Positions 54,901 to 64,000 of a stretch of DNA of 64,000 nucleotides are shown here, one piece after another. The translations under genes were made by a program, and so were the position numbers. The notes beneath the pieces were generated by a model. It was not told the origin of the DNA, did no database searches, and saw only the letters and a list, made by a program, of their open reading frames with translations. Position 1 is the stretch's first letter. Every line of letters begins with the position of its first letter. Source of the DNA: Formicarius rufipectus (lineage: Eukaryota > Chordata > Aves > Passeriformes > Formicariidae); the NCBI GenBank assembly GCA_013399695.1, contig VXAU01006136.1, positions 62,001 through 126,000 on the forward strand. The letters are read 5' to 3'.

Positions 54901-57900
54901 CCAGAGAATACCTCTACTTTCCCATAGTCTGTTTATAGACCAGAACATTGAGCATCTCAGCTGGGAGCTACCCGTGTCCCTGTGAGGTGTGCTAGACCTT
55001 GTGGCTTTGACTTCCAGCCTGTAATGCTGATCCTTTCTGTATTTGAACGAGCACAACAACCTTCTAAAACACCAAAAAGCTGATGCTGTCTGGTTCAGAA
55101 AGAAACAGCCTAGAAATTGCCCTTTCAGAGCAATAGCTGCCACTAAAGTGTTACCACCCACATGCTCTTCCATGTGCCAATTTTTCTGGAGAACATTGTG
55201 GCTCAGATTGCAAAAATTATTTTAATTTGCTTGGCTAATTAATACTGACATAATGAATGAAACTCCAGACTCTGGGAATTTCAGTGCTGACTGGAACCTG
55301 AATCTAAGTGGCTCAAACCCAGAAGATGCAATCAGAAGTGCTTTTGCTTGTTGCTGTATAGGAAGAGTTAGGCTCATTGAAGGGAGGGATAAAGAAGAGA
55401 TCAATTGTTCAGTGAGATAACTCTTTCAATTACAACAGATTCTCATACATACTTAAAAATAGAAGAAAGACACAAGGTATCTGCTGATATCTCTAGACTT
55501 TTCAACCCAGGTTTTATTTTTGTGGATGTCTTTACTCTGGATAAACCTATTTTTGGTGTTTTAACTTTCCTTTCTTTCAAGGGTGCCTAAATCAAAATGG
55601 TATATGCTATCTTGGAATAATTAGGCTAGTAATGGTGTATCATGGGGGGCATGTTGTGTTATAGAACATTGCAGGATGAAACTTGGCCCAGATAGAGGCA
55701 ATACTAAGGTCTGGAAGGAAATCGCTTTGTTTTCAGCTTAGCTGAGCTTTGCAATTTATTTGAATTACAAATTTCAACCTTCAGTTAATTCAGCATCATT
55801 CCTTGTGTCGCCTCTTGCTTTGAGTCAAGTTTTTCTGTTTTATCCCTGCTTTTATTCTGTTTATAAAAAATAAAAACTATTTGGCTTATTCTGAAGCAGT
55901 GTTGTCACCCACATGGGAATTGGCACTCAATTCAAAGTGACAATTATTTAACAGTTTCATTTCTTGTCTCCATTTGAGCAAGTACTTGACTTGTTATACA
56001 ACAGTTCATTGCTGGGTATCCCATGTCTTTGTGTGAAATAGACTGGCAGAGCCAGGTTTAGAGTGTTTCTTTTGTCTTTACTATTTGAGAGAGATCTCTG
56101 CTGTTGATGTGCATAAGTTATTGACATTCTTTTTCTGACTCCAAGAATAAAATACCAGGTGCTCTGCCTCTGCTATAGTGCTATATTTTTAAAGAACAGG
56201 TGACTACAAAGGATATTTTCCTGGATCTGTTCTAATTTGAGAATTTGATACTTTAAAGAAAATTTGCTGAAATGGAGCCCTTGAATGTTACTTTGCTCAA
56301 AGGAGGTCTGCCTTCTGATGAAAGCTGAGGAATAGGTGACAGAGCTGATTTGTCTTTTTTGCTGTCACAGGTTTGTGACCTTGGTTTGTTTTGCAGAGAG
56401 CAAACAATAAAGCTTGCTGTAGATTATTTCATAGTGGGCCTCAACTATTATGATGTTGTACAGCATTTTAGCATTTTGTACCCTTTGAAGACTGATCCTA
56501 TTAAAACTTTATTAACAAGAGTCCAGGTTCTGGATGACTTCCCCATCAAGAGCTAACAACCTTTCTTCCCCAACCTGGCAGCCATTATCTGCTGAGTAAT
56601 CTCAAAGTCAAGTTATTTCTGCTTTACAAGTAGTCACTACACTATCCAAGGTATTAGAGCTGACCTTTGCAGCTCTGAATGCCACCTCCTGGCTTGGTAT
56701 CTGCAACTGGACCTAGTACTTCTGTTGGCACGTAACCTGGAAGAGAATCCTGCCCAGAGATCCATCGTTGTGTTAACTTTGCAGAGCTTGTAGGCATAAA
56801 AAATCCAACAACATGTCAGGAGGAGGAGTAGGAAGAGGTTTCTCTCATATACAAGATGGAGTTTACGATGTAAGACATGTCCATTTCTTGGAGATGCTCT
56901 GAAGAATAGTTAGACAGGAAAAAATTGAACTAGAAGGACGATTTTTCTGCTTGGCTTGGTTTAATACAGAAGTGATTAATTTAAATGGCTTAATTCAAAT
57001 AAATTAATTTCTGTTATCTTTACAGAGTTAAAATATAAACTGAAACTGGGTGATGAAAATCTCTTTGTGGAGTTTGTACTTTGGTTTTCATTGTTGATTT
57101 TTTTTTTCCAATATTTTCTTTGTTAAAAACTAACATGCACTAGGCATTTACAGTATGTAATCCACAGCATAAAAGTAAGACATGGCTTGACATATGGAGA
57201 AACTTCTGTGCTTGGCATGCAAACATGAGACAGAGGCCGTGGACAAAAAATTAGGTGTGTTAAAAGTGTGACAGTTTCTCATTTGTGTTGACAAGTGGGT
57301 CTAAAGGTCTTGCAGAAGTTACCCCCTTGTCTTTAATCTTTGTACAGTTTGATTTCAAACACATATGCATTGACTCTTTCATACACTCTTGGCTTGTCTC
57401 TTTGTGTTGTTTTGTGTCAAAGGTTCACAAAGATAACAGCTTTTGTATTATTGCTGTTTAAGGCTTCTTGGTGTCCCTGGATGACTTTTACATACTAGGC
57501 AGTGGCTTGGTAATGTTGCAGACTACCAACAGTGTGTTCAACGAAACCCTCACTAAGCAAGTGGTGCCTGAATCCCTGTTCGCTTGGCAGAGGGTCCGCA
57601 TTGCAAACATGATGGCAAATGATGGCAAAACTTGGGCTGAAACCTTCTCCAGGTGCAACTCTGGTAAGTGCATTTTCATATTAATCTTAGGACAAAGGAT
57701 GTGTTCCCTCTACCTGTTATACTCTTTTCATTTTTGTGGCAAGACATGTAACTCTCTCTTTGCTCTCATACCCAGGGACCTACAACAATCAATACATGGT
57801 GCTAGACCTGAAGAAGGTGAGGCTGCAGAAGAGCCTTGATGATGGTGCACTGTACATTATTGAACAGATTCCGACCCTTGTGGAGTATTCTGACCAAACA

Positions 57901-60900
57901 AATGTTCTCCGGAAAGGTAATAGCTCCTGTAGTAGTTACTGTCTTATGAAAACCACCTCTTTGTGCCAACTGATGGAGGATTGTGTTTTGTACTTGGGAA
58001 AGGTTTATTGAACACTAGTCTTGAGTTTAAAGTAAGAAAACTTTGTGTGAGCAACCCTCAGAAAGCTTTGTGTGAGCATCCCTCTATTGTCAGATCTGTT
58101 GCCTTATATTATCTTGTATGCTGTGACAAAAATGGGATGAGCATCTGTGTTTCCCAGAAGCAGAGAAGGGAGAAATAGGCTTTGCCTCTTTGGTTGCTGG
58201 ACTCCTTACCTTTTTTTCTGGTGTTATTTTCCTTTGTCTTATAGACCTGTCAGGAAAAATGTGAGTTCTATTTGAAGCGGTACTAAAAAGCTGTGATGCT
58301 GTGGGCTACTCAAAATGTTTGGTGAGTGAGTCACCCTGAAAAAAGATGAACTTTTGAATATGAAAAAAGTTCAGTATTCTATTTGTCTCCTGAACTTTTC
58401 TGGAGCTCTTTTTTCTGATAAATATTTACTCTTTGAAAGGTTCTTTAATTTCCTTGCAAGACTAGCAACAATTTGCTGGAAAACAAAAATCTAAGTGAAG
58501 CAAAACACTCACTATCAGGTTTAAGTCACAAGTGTTTACTACAGACTTATGACCAAAAAGCCTGAACCTTAAGTGTGTGTCTGGTGCTTTGTGCTCCCTC
58601 CTCTAATTGCATGCTGAAGGAGTGAATAGATGAACTGCTCATCACTGAAACTACTGGAAGTGTATTTATGTCAGCAGCTGGGGTTGTTTCCCTTGGAAAT
58701 TTTTCCTTGTGTCTAGGAAAAGAAAACTAAAAAAAGAAAAACTTTTTCTTGGAAAGTCCTGGTTTATTCTAGGCATTGCCACATAGTCACTATTGGTTTT
58801 AAGATGTTTCTTACTGATAATGTGGAAAAATCCCATGTCTCTCCCTTATGGATCTCTGGTTCTTTTGGCTTCCTTTGCCTTGGGCGTCTTCAGTGCTGTG
58901 TTGTAGGGCAACAAGACAGACAAATAAGCTGATAGAGACATTTTAGCTCTGGCACTGGGAACATTGCAATCACATCACAGCAGTGCTGTAGCTGAGCGGA
59001 GAGGTCAGGCTTAGCACATACCCTGAGTTACTCTCTGGCAATGATTTGAGAGCTGCTATGTGGCATTCCCTGTAGGACTGAGCCCAGCTCCTGGGCCTGG
59101 GCACGCAGTCACCACTTCTCCCCTTGGAGGTGTTGTGGCTGCTCTTTTCTTGAAGGTGGCAGCATATTTACAGTATGTCTTTTCCCAGATATCTAAATGC
59201 ACCTTTTCTGTATTGGATAACACTGCAATTGGTCTCTGGGAGTCTAAATATTAGAGACAGGGTGGGCTAAGCACTGCCAAAGTTCTGCTTGGAGATCTCA
59301 GCTGCTGTAGGCCAACACTGCTCCTGTAAGCAGCAGATCTGGACTCTTCCATGTCATGCAGGACACCAGGCAAGTCCCACTGAGGCCCCTGCCCTCTTCC
59401 CACTTGGAGCAGCCCAAGTGAAGGAGGTTTTCCTTTCTCAAGAACAATGTTGGTTTAAAGTGTTCATAGAGTAGCTGACCTTGGCACACTCTGTCATTGC
59501 CGTGCAGCTTGTGTCCAGAGATAATGCAGTCTTGACACTAGCTTGGTCAGAGTGAGTTTGCCACCAGCATTGCCTTTCTAAGTCTCTTTGAAGCATAAAC
59601 CTAGAAACAACAGAGAATGAGAGTCTCAGGTGAACAAAGGCAGGTATTGCTGTAGTGAGCCTTATGTTGGGGAAAAAGGAAGCATTTCCTTATTCAGGTT
59701 TGAAAATTAAGAGAATTTTTTTTTCTTTATGGCTTCTGTCAGCTTGTTATGTAGGCCAGTGCAGGTGAGTTCTCAAAATCAGGCATCTCTTATGTTGCCC
59801 TTTCCAGGCAAAGATGTCCAGGTGCTTTCTGTATGTTGATAAGGAAGAATCAGTCCTTTAGAGGAGGTGGGGGAAGGCAACGCTGTCTCCAGTGACTCCA
59901 GTGAAATAATAGGTCACAGGACTGGGCTGCAGTTGATGTTTCTTGATGGTGAATTAGTTCATCTCATGAATGAGATAGTGATTTCAGTATCAAAAGTAAC
60001 ATATGAGAGCAGAACCTGAGATCTCAGTGTCTTCTACCATATGTGCAATATTCTGATTGCCGTACTTCTCAATATTGCTGACATCTTTTGCTCTTAATGG
60101 GTAGAGGAGGAAGGCATTTTGATTCAGGGGACTTTTTGCTGCCTTCGTGTCATCACCCTTTCTCACCTTTGAATCTCTGACTTGTTTTTTGTCACTGTGC
60201 ACCCTGCCAGATTTCACTGGCTTATAGCCGCCCTTGGATAAAGCCTGGTACTCTCTGCATGGGATGTGCAGTCTTGTAGAGCTCATTTCTGGAGGATGCC
60301 TGTGTTACAACACAGCCTGTACACAACCTGTTTTCTTCAGGTAGGCCCTAGGTCATGTAGGCAAATGCCAGTAGACAGGGTATTCCCGTCTTCCCTTGGC
60401 AGGACCCAAGCTGGTAGAGCCTCTGCTCAGGCAGTGTTCCAGTGCTTATGTTGTCTGTGTACCTGTCCTTCAGGAAGTTTGGTTTGTATCTGTGTGCATC
60501 ACTCCCAGTGAGTTCCAACTGACTTTCTTGAGCATCTTACAGCCAGACTCCTATTTTGCTGGTCTGATGTTAGTACATGGAGCATTACATTTACCAGTGC
60601 CTAGATAGTAACTCTCTAAGCCAAATCTCGGTGTGTGTGATTTGAGGAGGAACAACAGAGAATGTTAATGCTTTGGAGAGAACCTGAAAATGTGCTGCTC
60701 CCTGCTTAAAAACTTTTTGGTGCCTGCCTTGCAAAAAAAATTGTAAAAAAATTGGATGTTAATGTATAGGTATCTATTCTTCTTTAATCCAGGATGACTT
60801 CTGCCCAGATTCTGACCTAGACAGTCTCCTGTCTCTTTACAAGCATTTCTGCTTTCTATGGTAGACTTGTTTTAGGCAGTTTTATGTTGCCTACCTAAAA

Positions 60901-63678
60901 CTCTTCTCTGGAGTTCTAGCTGGCATCTGTTGCTCTTCAGAGTTAAAAGTGCAGGATTCACACTTGCTTTTGGAAAAGTTAAAGCAGGGCTCTGCTCTGC
61001 TGATTGGTGTCACTTCCTAACCCTCAAAGGCAGCTGTTGACAAAAGTGCAGCAACCTCCCCATCTTTCCTCATCACTGTGCGCAGCCACCACAGCACAAA
61101 GTGTTAGTGTGCTGGCCTGCCTCCTCTTCACGCTGAGGGGCTCTGTGGTCTGTCTGTGGCGGTTCATCCCTGACATCTCAGCATGGTGTAGTATTCTGCC
61201 TTGATAAGATGGGAAGGGAGCAAAAAAGGGAGTGACTTCAAGCCTCTCATTGTGAAGTTTGGTGGAAGTAAATGATCTTGTACTCCTGGGAGGCTGAGCA
61301 AGGAAACCTCTGCAGGAGGGCTGTGGCCGTGCTGTGTGTTTACCTCATGCTCCTGCAAGTCTGATCTCAACTGTTTTGCAGGATGAGTCCCCCAGCATGG
61401 ACATCTGGGGGCGGGTTGCCTGGGTACAGTCTCCAGTGGTGTTATGCTGGGAGTCAACCCCAGTCATGCCAGTGACTGTTGCCTTATTGTGTTCAAACCA
61501 GTTTGCTGTGTTGTTCCTTGACATGCTGTTAAGGCAGTGCAACATGGAAAATTGTTTATCTTCTTTTCTGATATAAACAAAAACATCCAGCTTTTTAAAG
61601 TGATTAACAGATTGGGGTTTGTCTTTGGCAGGTTACTGGCCTTCATACAATATCCCTTTCCATGAAAAGATTTATAATCTCAGTGGGTATGCATCATACG
61701 TTGTCAGGTACGGCATGGATTTCTCCTATGAGCTTGCTCCAAGAGCAAAAATCTTCCGTCGAGACCAGGGCAAGGTGACCAACTTGGAAAGCATGAAGTA
61801 CATCATGAGATACAACAGTAAGACGTGTGTTTATGTACTGTGGAACTGATTTCAATAAGCAGTGTTACTTTTGTGTCTTGGATTGTAGTGGGAAGCTGCA
61901 GCCTCATGTAAAGATCAGTTGTTACTGTGCATGCAGAGTACAATCAAAGGAAGCAGGTAACACAGGCTTACTGTTGAGGTAGGAAACCAGGCTAAAATTG
62001 CTCTATTAGGGACAAGACTGGGTTCATTCTAGAACAAGGGCTCTTGGCCTTGCTGTTTAATTTTTCCAGAGTGCTTCTCACACTCCAAGAGACTTTGTGG
62101 ACTGCTTATTATCTAATACATCTACAGCCTGTCAATCTTGAAAGCCATAAACCCTAAGCAGTGGTTAGCTGAGATCAAACAGAGGATTTAGTGTAAAACT
62201 TCAGGTTTTTTTTCCATGTTCAGGCAAATGATCTTTGGCAGGTGTCCTGGTTTCAGCTGGGATAGAGTTAATTTTCTTAGTAGTTAACACAGTGCTGTGT
62301 TTTAGATAAAGTATGAGAATAAAGTTGATAGTTTAAGTATTACTTAACACACTGGTGTTTTAGTTGTTGTTAAGTCAAAGACTTTTCACTTTCCCATGCT
62401 CTGCCAGTGAGCAGGTGACCAAGAGGCTGGGAGGGAACCAGGACATCTGTCCTGATGTGGCCAAAGGTGTATTCCATACCATAGAATGTGATTCTCAGTC
62501 TATAAACAGAAGGGATTTGGCTCAAAGGGACTGGTTGCTGCTCAGGGATATGGGCTGGGCATTGGTCAGCAGGTGGTGAGCAACTGGATTGTGCATCACT
62601 GCTTTCTCTAGGGTTTTATTACTTTCTCTCTCCTGCTGTCCCTTTTCATTATTATTATTTTATAATTTTAAACTTTATTTCAATTATTAAATGGTTTATA
62701 ATTCAATTCATGAGTTTTACCTTTTTCTGATTCGCCTCTCTGTGCTGTGTGGAGGGTGTTGGAGGGAAGTGAGGGAGCAGCTGTGTGGTACTTAGTTGCC
62801 NNNNNNNNNNNNNNNNNNNNNNNNNNNNNNNNNNNNNNNNNNNNNNNNNNNNNNTTTTTTTTTGTTTTGTTTGTTTGTTTGTTTGTTTCCTTTCAGTGTT
62901 CTCCATAACTGGATTAAAACCAGCATGATTAACTTCTAGCTAAGCTCATCTCAAAGTTCAGATAGCTGTAGATGCTGTATTTTTATTCCCAATTATAGGG
63001 AGCTTGCTGATTACTGGGCTTGAGGTTTGGAAGGCCTCTCCCAGGGTGGGGTATGGTTGTTACTCTTTGGACTGTGAGTAGCAGCGTGCTCATAGCCCTT
63101 CAGGCTTGTCCACCTTCACTTCCCAGTTTGCAGATACTGCAGTGGGTGTCCAAAGGTTTTGCTTCCTGCCACTCATTTAAGTCCAGAACGGGAAAAAAAA
63201 GGCTCTCATCCCTGCATTTACCCCTCACCCACTCACCACTTCTGTTTTCTTCTGCTTTTCTCGCCTGACAAAGTTTTTACAAGCTTTCATCATGGAATTT
63301 CATCATGTGGAATTGCAGATATTTGTGGTCAGTGATTGGCAGTGGTGCCTCTGGGATGCAGAAATAGCTGTTTGGTCTTGGATTAGGAGTTTGCCTACTT
63401 AATGTCCTATCTTGAGCACTGACTTCTAGCTGGTACCTGGGTAGAAGCACAAGAGCAATTTGATAGAGTGCATTTATCCAGCTTTTAGTGGCTCCAGTAC
63501 TTTATATCAACTTTGTGAGGGGGCTGACTTCTTTTCTTCTTTCCTTCCCTCCCCACCACATTTGACCCCAGACTACCAGCATGACCCTTATGCCGAACAC
63601 AATCCTTGCAACACCATTTGCTGCCGGGAAGACCTGAATCCTTCTTTGCCAGTGCCTGCAGGCTGCTATGACTCCAAG
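27978..63678 (+). CDS. PLBD1: PLBD1, phospholipase B domain containing 1 (10 of about 11 exons)
   Basis: PLBD1 is a lysosomal or secreted glycoprotein of the phospholipase B-like family. It is an Ntn-hydrolase made as a precursor that cuts itself before a Cys and is reported to release fatty acids from phospholipids. Ten exons join in frame to 492 codons; human is 553, so about 60 C-terminal residues remain beyond the window. A signal peptide occupies residues 1-29. The conserved nucleophile lies in WDMGHCSALIK (Cys about residue 227), and motifs such as GWGVLEIRAGYGSQTL, HSSWFTYAATLRIYKHW, GTYNNQYMVLDLKKV and KIFRRDQGKVT identify the family. N-glycosylation sequons include NNS, NET and NLS. 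The first in-frame ATG in the CpG island, with A at -3 and G at +4, is the start. Confidence 0.97.
28322..28378. repeat. 19-bp minisatellite, three perfect copies plus a partial
   Basis: The unit AGCCCGTGGGTGTCCCGGG repeats exactly at 28322, 28341 and 28360, and a fourth copy begins at 28379. It is flanked on both sides by a longer duplicated sequence, GGTGCCTCCTGCGCTGCCCC. It lies about 260 bp into PLBD1 intron 1 within the CpG island. Confidence 0.95.
28700..28785 (-). mobile_element. CR1 LINE 3'-end fragment, antisense
   Basis: GGTTTGGGTTGGAAGGGACC and the following TGCCATGGACAGGGG are the antisense CR1 3' end. Mutations have created a perfect 9-bp inverted repeat, CACGATGGT (28707-28715) with ACCATCGTG (28742-28750). 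Confidence 0.85.
29918..30348 (+). mobile_element. CR1 LINE 3'-end fragment, sense
   Basis: About 430 bp of the CR1 3' region, from the AAGATGATCAGGAGGCTAGA signature through CAACAGGTTGCCCAGAGAAG to the terminal ATTCTGTGATTCTG. It is inserted in the sense orientation in PLBD1 intron 1. Short frames in it are not genes. Confidence 0.93.
33527..33690 (+). mobile_element. CR1 LINE reverse-transcriptase fragment
   Basis: GCTGTTCAGCATCTTCTTTA and ACCCTCAGCAAGTTTGCTAA are the characteristic CR1 region coding for the C-terminal part of the reverse transcriptase (LFSIFFNDL and PSASLLMI in the two decayed frames). It is truncated on both sides. Confidence 0.75.
34644..34863 (+). CDS. PLBD1: PLBD1 exon 2
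   Basis: The 220-nt exon encodes EIRYATVYWNRAEKTLQV, DAYGFYNNSIQTTGWGVLEI, RAGYGSQTL and AAGFLEGYLTAP. This is the start of the mature N-terminal chain. The NNS sequon is a likely glycosylation site. Acceptor CCATAG, donor GTAAGT; ends in phase 2 within a Pro codon. Confidence 0.96.
35574..35660. repeat. A/C-rich low-complexity tract
   Basis: Runs of A interrupted by CCCC blocks, including 17 consecutive A near 35629-35645. On the minus strand it offers several G-runs with long T-rich loops; quadruplex formation is possible but weakly supported. Open frames read through it are artefacts. Confidence 0.8.
35710..35778 (+). mobile_element. CR1 LINE extreme 3' end, sense
   Basis: AGGTTGGACTTGATGATCTT followed by CCAGCCTAAATGATTCTGTG is the terminal CR1 signature. 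Only about 70 bp remain. Confidence 0.75.
40770..40882 (+). mobile_element. tRNA-Ile-derived SINE with CR1 tail (TguSINE1-like)
   Basis: AGTGTTAATAATGCCAAGG and the B-box GGGTTCAATCCC match the anticodon-arm-to-T-arm half of tRNA-Ile. They are followed by GTTGGACTCGATGATCTTTG and a terminal ATTCTGTGATTCT, a CR1 3' tail. This tRNA-Ile plus CR1 structure is that described for the songbird SINE TguSINE1. The 5' tRNA part is truncated or diverged. Confidence 0.75.
41416..41499 (+). CDS. PLBD1: PLBD1 exon 3
   Basis: The 84-nt exon encodes HMYDHAANMYPQLIKNPIVR and SGVQNFM, matching the conserved YPQL-I segment of the family. Donor GC|GTATGT; ends in phase 2 within an Ala codon. Confidence 0.95.
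41500..43352 (+). other. PLBD1: PLBD1 intron 3, 1.9 kb
   Basis: No repeat or additional coding sequence is recognised. It ends in GTTCCCCTGCAG. Confidence 0.65.
43353..43491 (+). CDS. PLBD1: PLBD1 exon 4
   Basis: The 139-nt exon encodes KQDQWTRQQIRNNKDDPFWR, HAGYIIAQLDGLYMGALEWA and KLHKQT. The AQLDGLYMG segment is conserved in phospholipase B-like proteins. Ends in phase 0 before GTAAGA. Confidence 0.96.
43492..49988 (+). other. PLBD1: PLBD1 intron 4, 6.5 kb
   Basis: A long intron with AT-rich stretches but no convincing transposable element, exon or RNA gene. Many 60-105-codon frames exist on both strands; none is recognised and they lack supporting context. Confidence 0.6.
49989..50153 (+). 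CDS. PLBD1: PLBD1 exon 5, nucleophile Cys
   Basis: The 165-nt exon encodes PLSNFDVQFLNAVGDLLDLI, a Gly-rich linker (ARGGQCNVEPGGHGRYQ) and WDMGHCSALIK. In this Ntn-hydrolase family the Cys of GHC becomes the N-terminal nucleophile after self-cleavage. The linker before it is about 8 residues longer than I remember for human PLBD1 and carries an extra Cys. Confidence 0.96.
50154..51294 (+). other. PLBD1: PLBD1 intron 5, 1.1 kb
   Basis: It contains an imperfect (TA)n/ATCTATA tract at about 50860-50885. Nothing else is recognised. Confidence 0.65.
51295..51439 (+). CDS. PLBD1: PLBD1 exon 6
   Basis: The 145-nt exon encodes VLPGYENIYFAHSSWFTYAA, TLRIYKHWNFNIVDPYTSTS and RVSFSSYPG. The AHSSW motif is part of the active-site region in the family. 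Ends in phase 1. Confidence 0.96.
51440..57462 (+). other. PLBD1: PLBD1 intron 6, 6.0 kb
   Basis: It contains a 29-T homopolymer at 51930-51958. No other element or exon is recognised, although short open frames such as 56350-56556 occur. Confidence 0.6.
51930..51958. repeat. poly(T) tract, 29 T
   Basis: A long homopolymer in PLBD1 intron 6; the poly-Lys open frame on the minus strand across it is an artefact. It may be length-variable or misassembled. Confidence 0.95.
57463..57663 (+). CDS. PLBD1: PLBD1 exon 7
   Basis: The 201-nt exon encodes FLVSLDDFYILGSGLVMLQT, TNSVFNETLTKQVVPESLFA and WQRVRIANMMANDGKTWAET. NET is a probable glycosylation sequon. The acceptor TGTTTAAG is weak in pyrimidines but fixed by the reading frame. 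Confidence 0.96.
57776..57916 (+). CDS. PLBD1: PLBD1 exon 8
   Basis: The 141-nt exon encodes TYNNQYMVLDLKKV, RLQKSLDDGALYIIEQIPTL and VEYSDQTNVLRK. NNQYMVLDLKKV is a hallmark of the family; its Asn residues are near the active site. The preceding intron is only 112 bp (57664-57775), by far the shortest in the gene. Confidence 0.97.
57917..61631 (+). other. PLBD1: PLBD1 intron 8, 3.7 kb
   Basis: No transposable element or further exon is recognised. Sequence around 59.0-61.5 kb is somewhat richer in G+C than the other introns but without CpG clustering. Confidence 0.6.
61632..61817 (+). CDS. PLBD1: PLBD1 exon 9
   Basis: The 186-nt exon encodes YWPSYNIPFHEKIYNLSGYA, then MDFSYELAPRAKIFRRDQGK and SMKYIMRYN. 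NLS is a sequon. The FRRDQGKV motif is strongly conserved in phospholipase B-like proteins. Ends in phase 1 within an Asn codon. Confidence 0.97.
62243..62854 (+). mobile_element. ERVL-type solo LTR, sense, right end lost in gap
   Basis: It begins TGTCCTGGTTTCAGCTGGG followed by ATAGAGTTAATTTTCTTAGT, the start of a very common passerine ERVL-type LTR. It proceeds to a variant poly(A) signal ATTAAA (62686-62691) and the near-terminal GGTACTTAGTTGCC just before the N run. The last few tens of bases, expected to end in CA, fall in the gap. No internal viral sequence follows, so it is probably a solo LTR. Confidence 0.85.
62801..62854. other. assembly gap (54 N)
   Basis: Run of N at the 3' end of the LTR, next to a T/TTTG-rich tract. 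The gap probably hides the LTR terminus, its target-site duplication and a homopolymer. Confidence 0.99.
62855..62888. repeat. poly(T)/(TTTG)n simple repeat
   Basis: A T-run continuing into about five TTTG units directly after the gap; of no recognised function. Confidence 0.85.
63572..63678 (+). CDS. PLBD1: PLBD1 exon 10 (penultimate)
   Basis: The 107-nt exon encodes YQHDPYAEHNPCNTICCRED, LNPSLPVPAGCYDSK, with the conserved Cys cluster CNTICC...GC that forms C-terminal disulfides in the family. Ends in phase 0 at GTAAAC. The terminal exon (expected to start like VxDIYLA) is not in the remaining 322 bp. Confidence 0.96.
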
Positions 63679-64000
63679 GTAAACTACCTCAATTTCAACA
63701 TATTTGCTGCAGCCTATTCACGCTCCTGCAGGCCTGTAGCCTGTTTCCCAGCACTAGGGCAGGCATGGCCAGGCACGTCTGTTCCCTCTTTTCATGCTAT
63801 CCCAGTGCTTTGGCAGATCCTCAGATGGGAATTCTGTGCAGAGTACTATTTCATGTCCTGACGTCAACGCTGACATAGTGGCAGAAGATACAGGGGGAGG
63901 TGTGTGAAACAACTATGTCCATGGGAACTTGTGGTGTTCAAGGGTTAAACCCCAATGGTGAAATGAGTCTTCACCTCACTCAGGGAAGGTGACTGTTGTA
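63679..64000 (+). other. PLBD1: PLBD1 last intron, 5' part
   Basis: Intron sequence to the right edge of the window. The reading frame stays open for 61 codons past the donor, but the sequence does not resemble the expected C-terminus, so this is read as intron. Confidence 0.7.

Larger units (their letters stand above)
61818..63571 (+). other. PLBD1: PLBD1 intron 9, 1.75 kb, with LTR and gap
   Basis: About a third of this intron is an ERVL-type LTR in the sense orientation (from 62243), running into an assembly gap and a (TTTG)n tract. The rest is unremarkable. Confidence 0.75.

Noticed and set aside
56350..56556. A 68-codon frame preceded by TTTTGCAG, considered as an extra PLBD1 exon
   Set aside because: Its translation does not match any part of PLBD1, and exons 6 and 7 already join in frame (Gly codon split 1+2).
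62703..62906. Minus-strand frame containing undetermined residues
   Set aside because: It spans the N gap and LTR sequence, so it cannot be supported.
63679..63861. Open frame continuing past exon 10, considered as an alternative PLBD1 C-terminus
   Set aside because: A good GTAAAC donor sits at 63679, and the continuation lacks the conserved PLBD1 end. It would make sense only as intron retention.

Overview
The window is vertebrate nuclear DNA, almost certainly from a bird and most likely a songbird (passerine). Multi-exon genes have GT-AG introns of 0.1 to 6.6 kb. Interspersed repeats are CR1 LINE fragments carrying the avian 3' end (ending in ATTCTGTGATTCT-like sequence), one tRNA-Ile-derived SINE with a CR1 tail, and ERVL-type LTRs of the kind abundant in passerines. 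Two runs of N (22785-22814 and 62801-62854) are assembly gaps.

Two protein-coding genes lie head to tail on the + strand. From 1142 to 19851 are the last 12 coding exons of GUCY2C, the receptor guanylate cyclase for guanylin and uroguanylin. They cover most of the pseudokinase (kinase-homology) domain, the dimerisation helix, the complete cyclase domain and the C-terminal tail. The receptor's extracellular and membrane-spanning parts lie upstream of the window. From 27978 to 63678 are the first 10 exons of PLBD1, a lysosomal or secreted phospholipase B-like Ntn-hydrolase. One further exon, encoding about 60 residues, should lie just past the right edge. The same neighbours in the same relative orientation are known from human chromosome 12p. 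All exon joins listed here keep the reading frame.

Between the genes, about 21.8-27.0 kb is a nest of retroelements. It holds a 753-bp LTR, a 540-bp tRNA-headed composite retroposon flanked by a perfect 13-bp direct repeat, an ERVL primer-binding site and decayed gag remains split by another LTR, and a 970-bp antisense CR1. PLBD1 then starts in a CpG island (about 27.72-28.48 kb) that also contains a 19-bp minisatellite.

The remaining sequence is intronic, with short CR1 or SINE pieces and low-complexity tracts. There is no operon, CRISPR array, phage or other prokaryote-type system here. The most unusual object is the composite retroposon at 23028-23567. It joins a tRNA-Leu/Ser-like head to a chimera of two LTR types seen nearby, and ends in an (AAC)n tail on the minus strand. 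Comparisons with human proteins are from memory, not from alignment runs.
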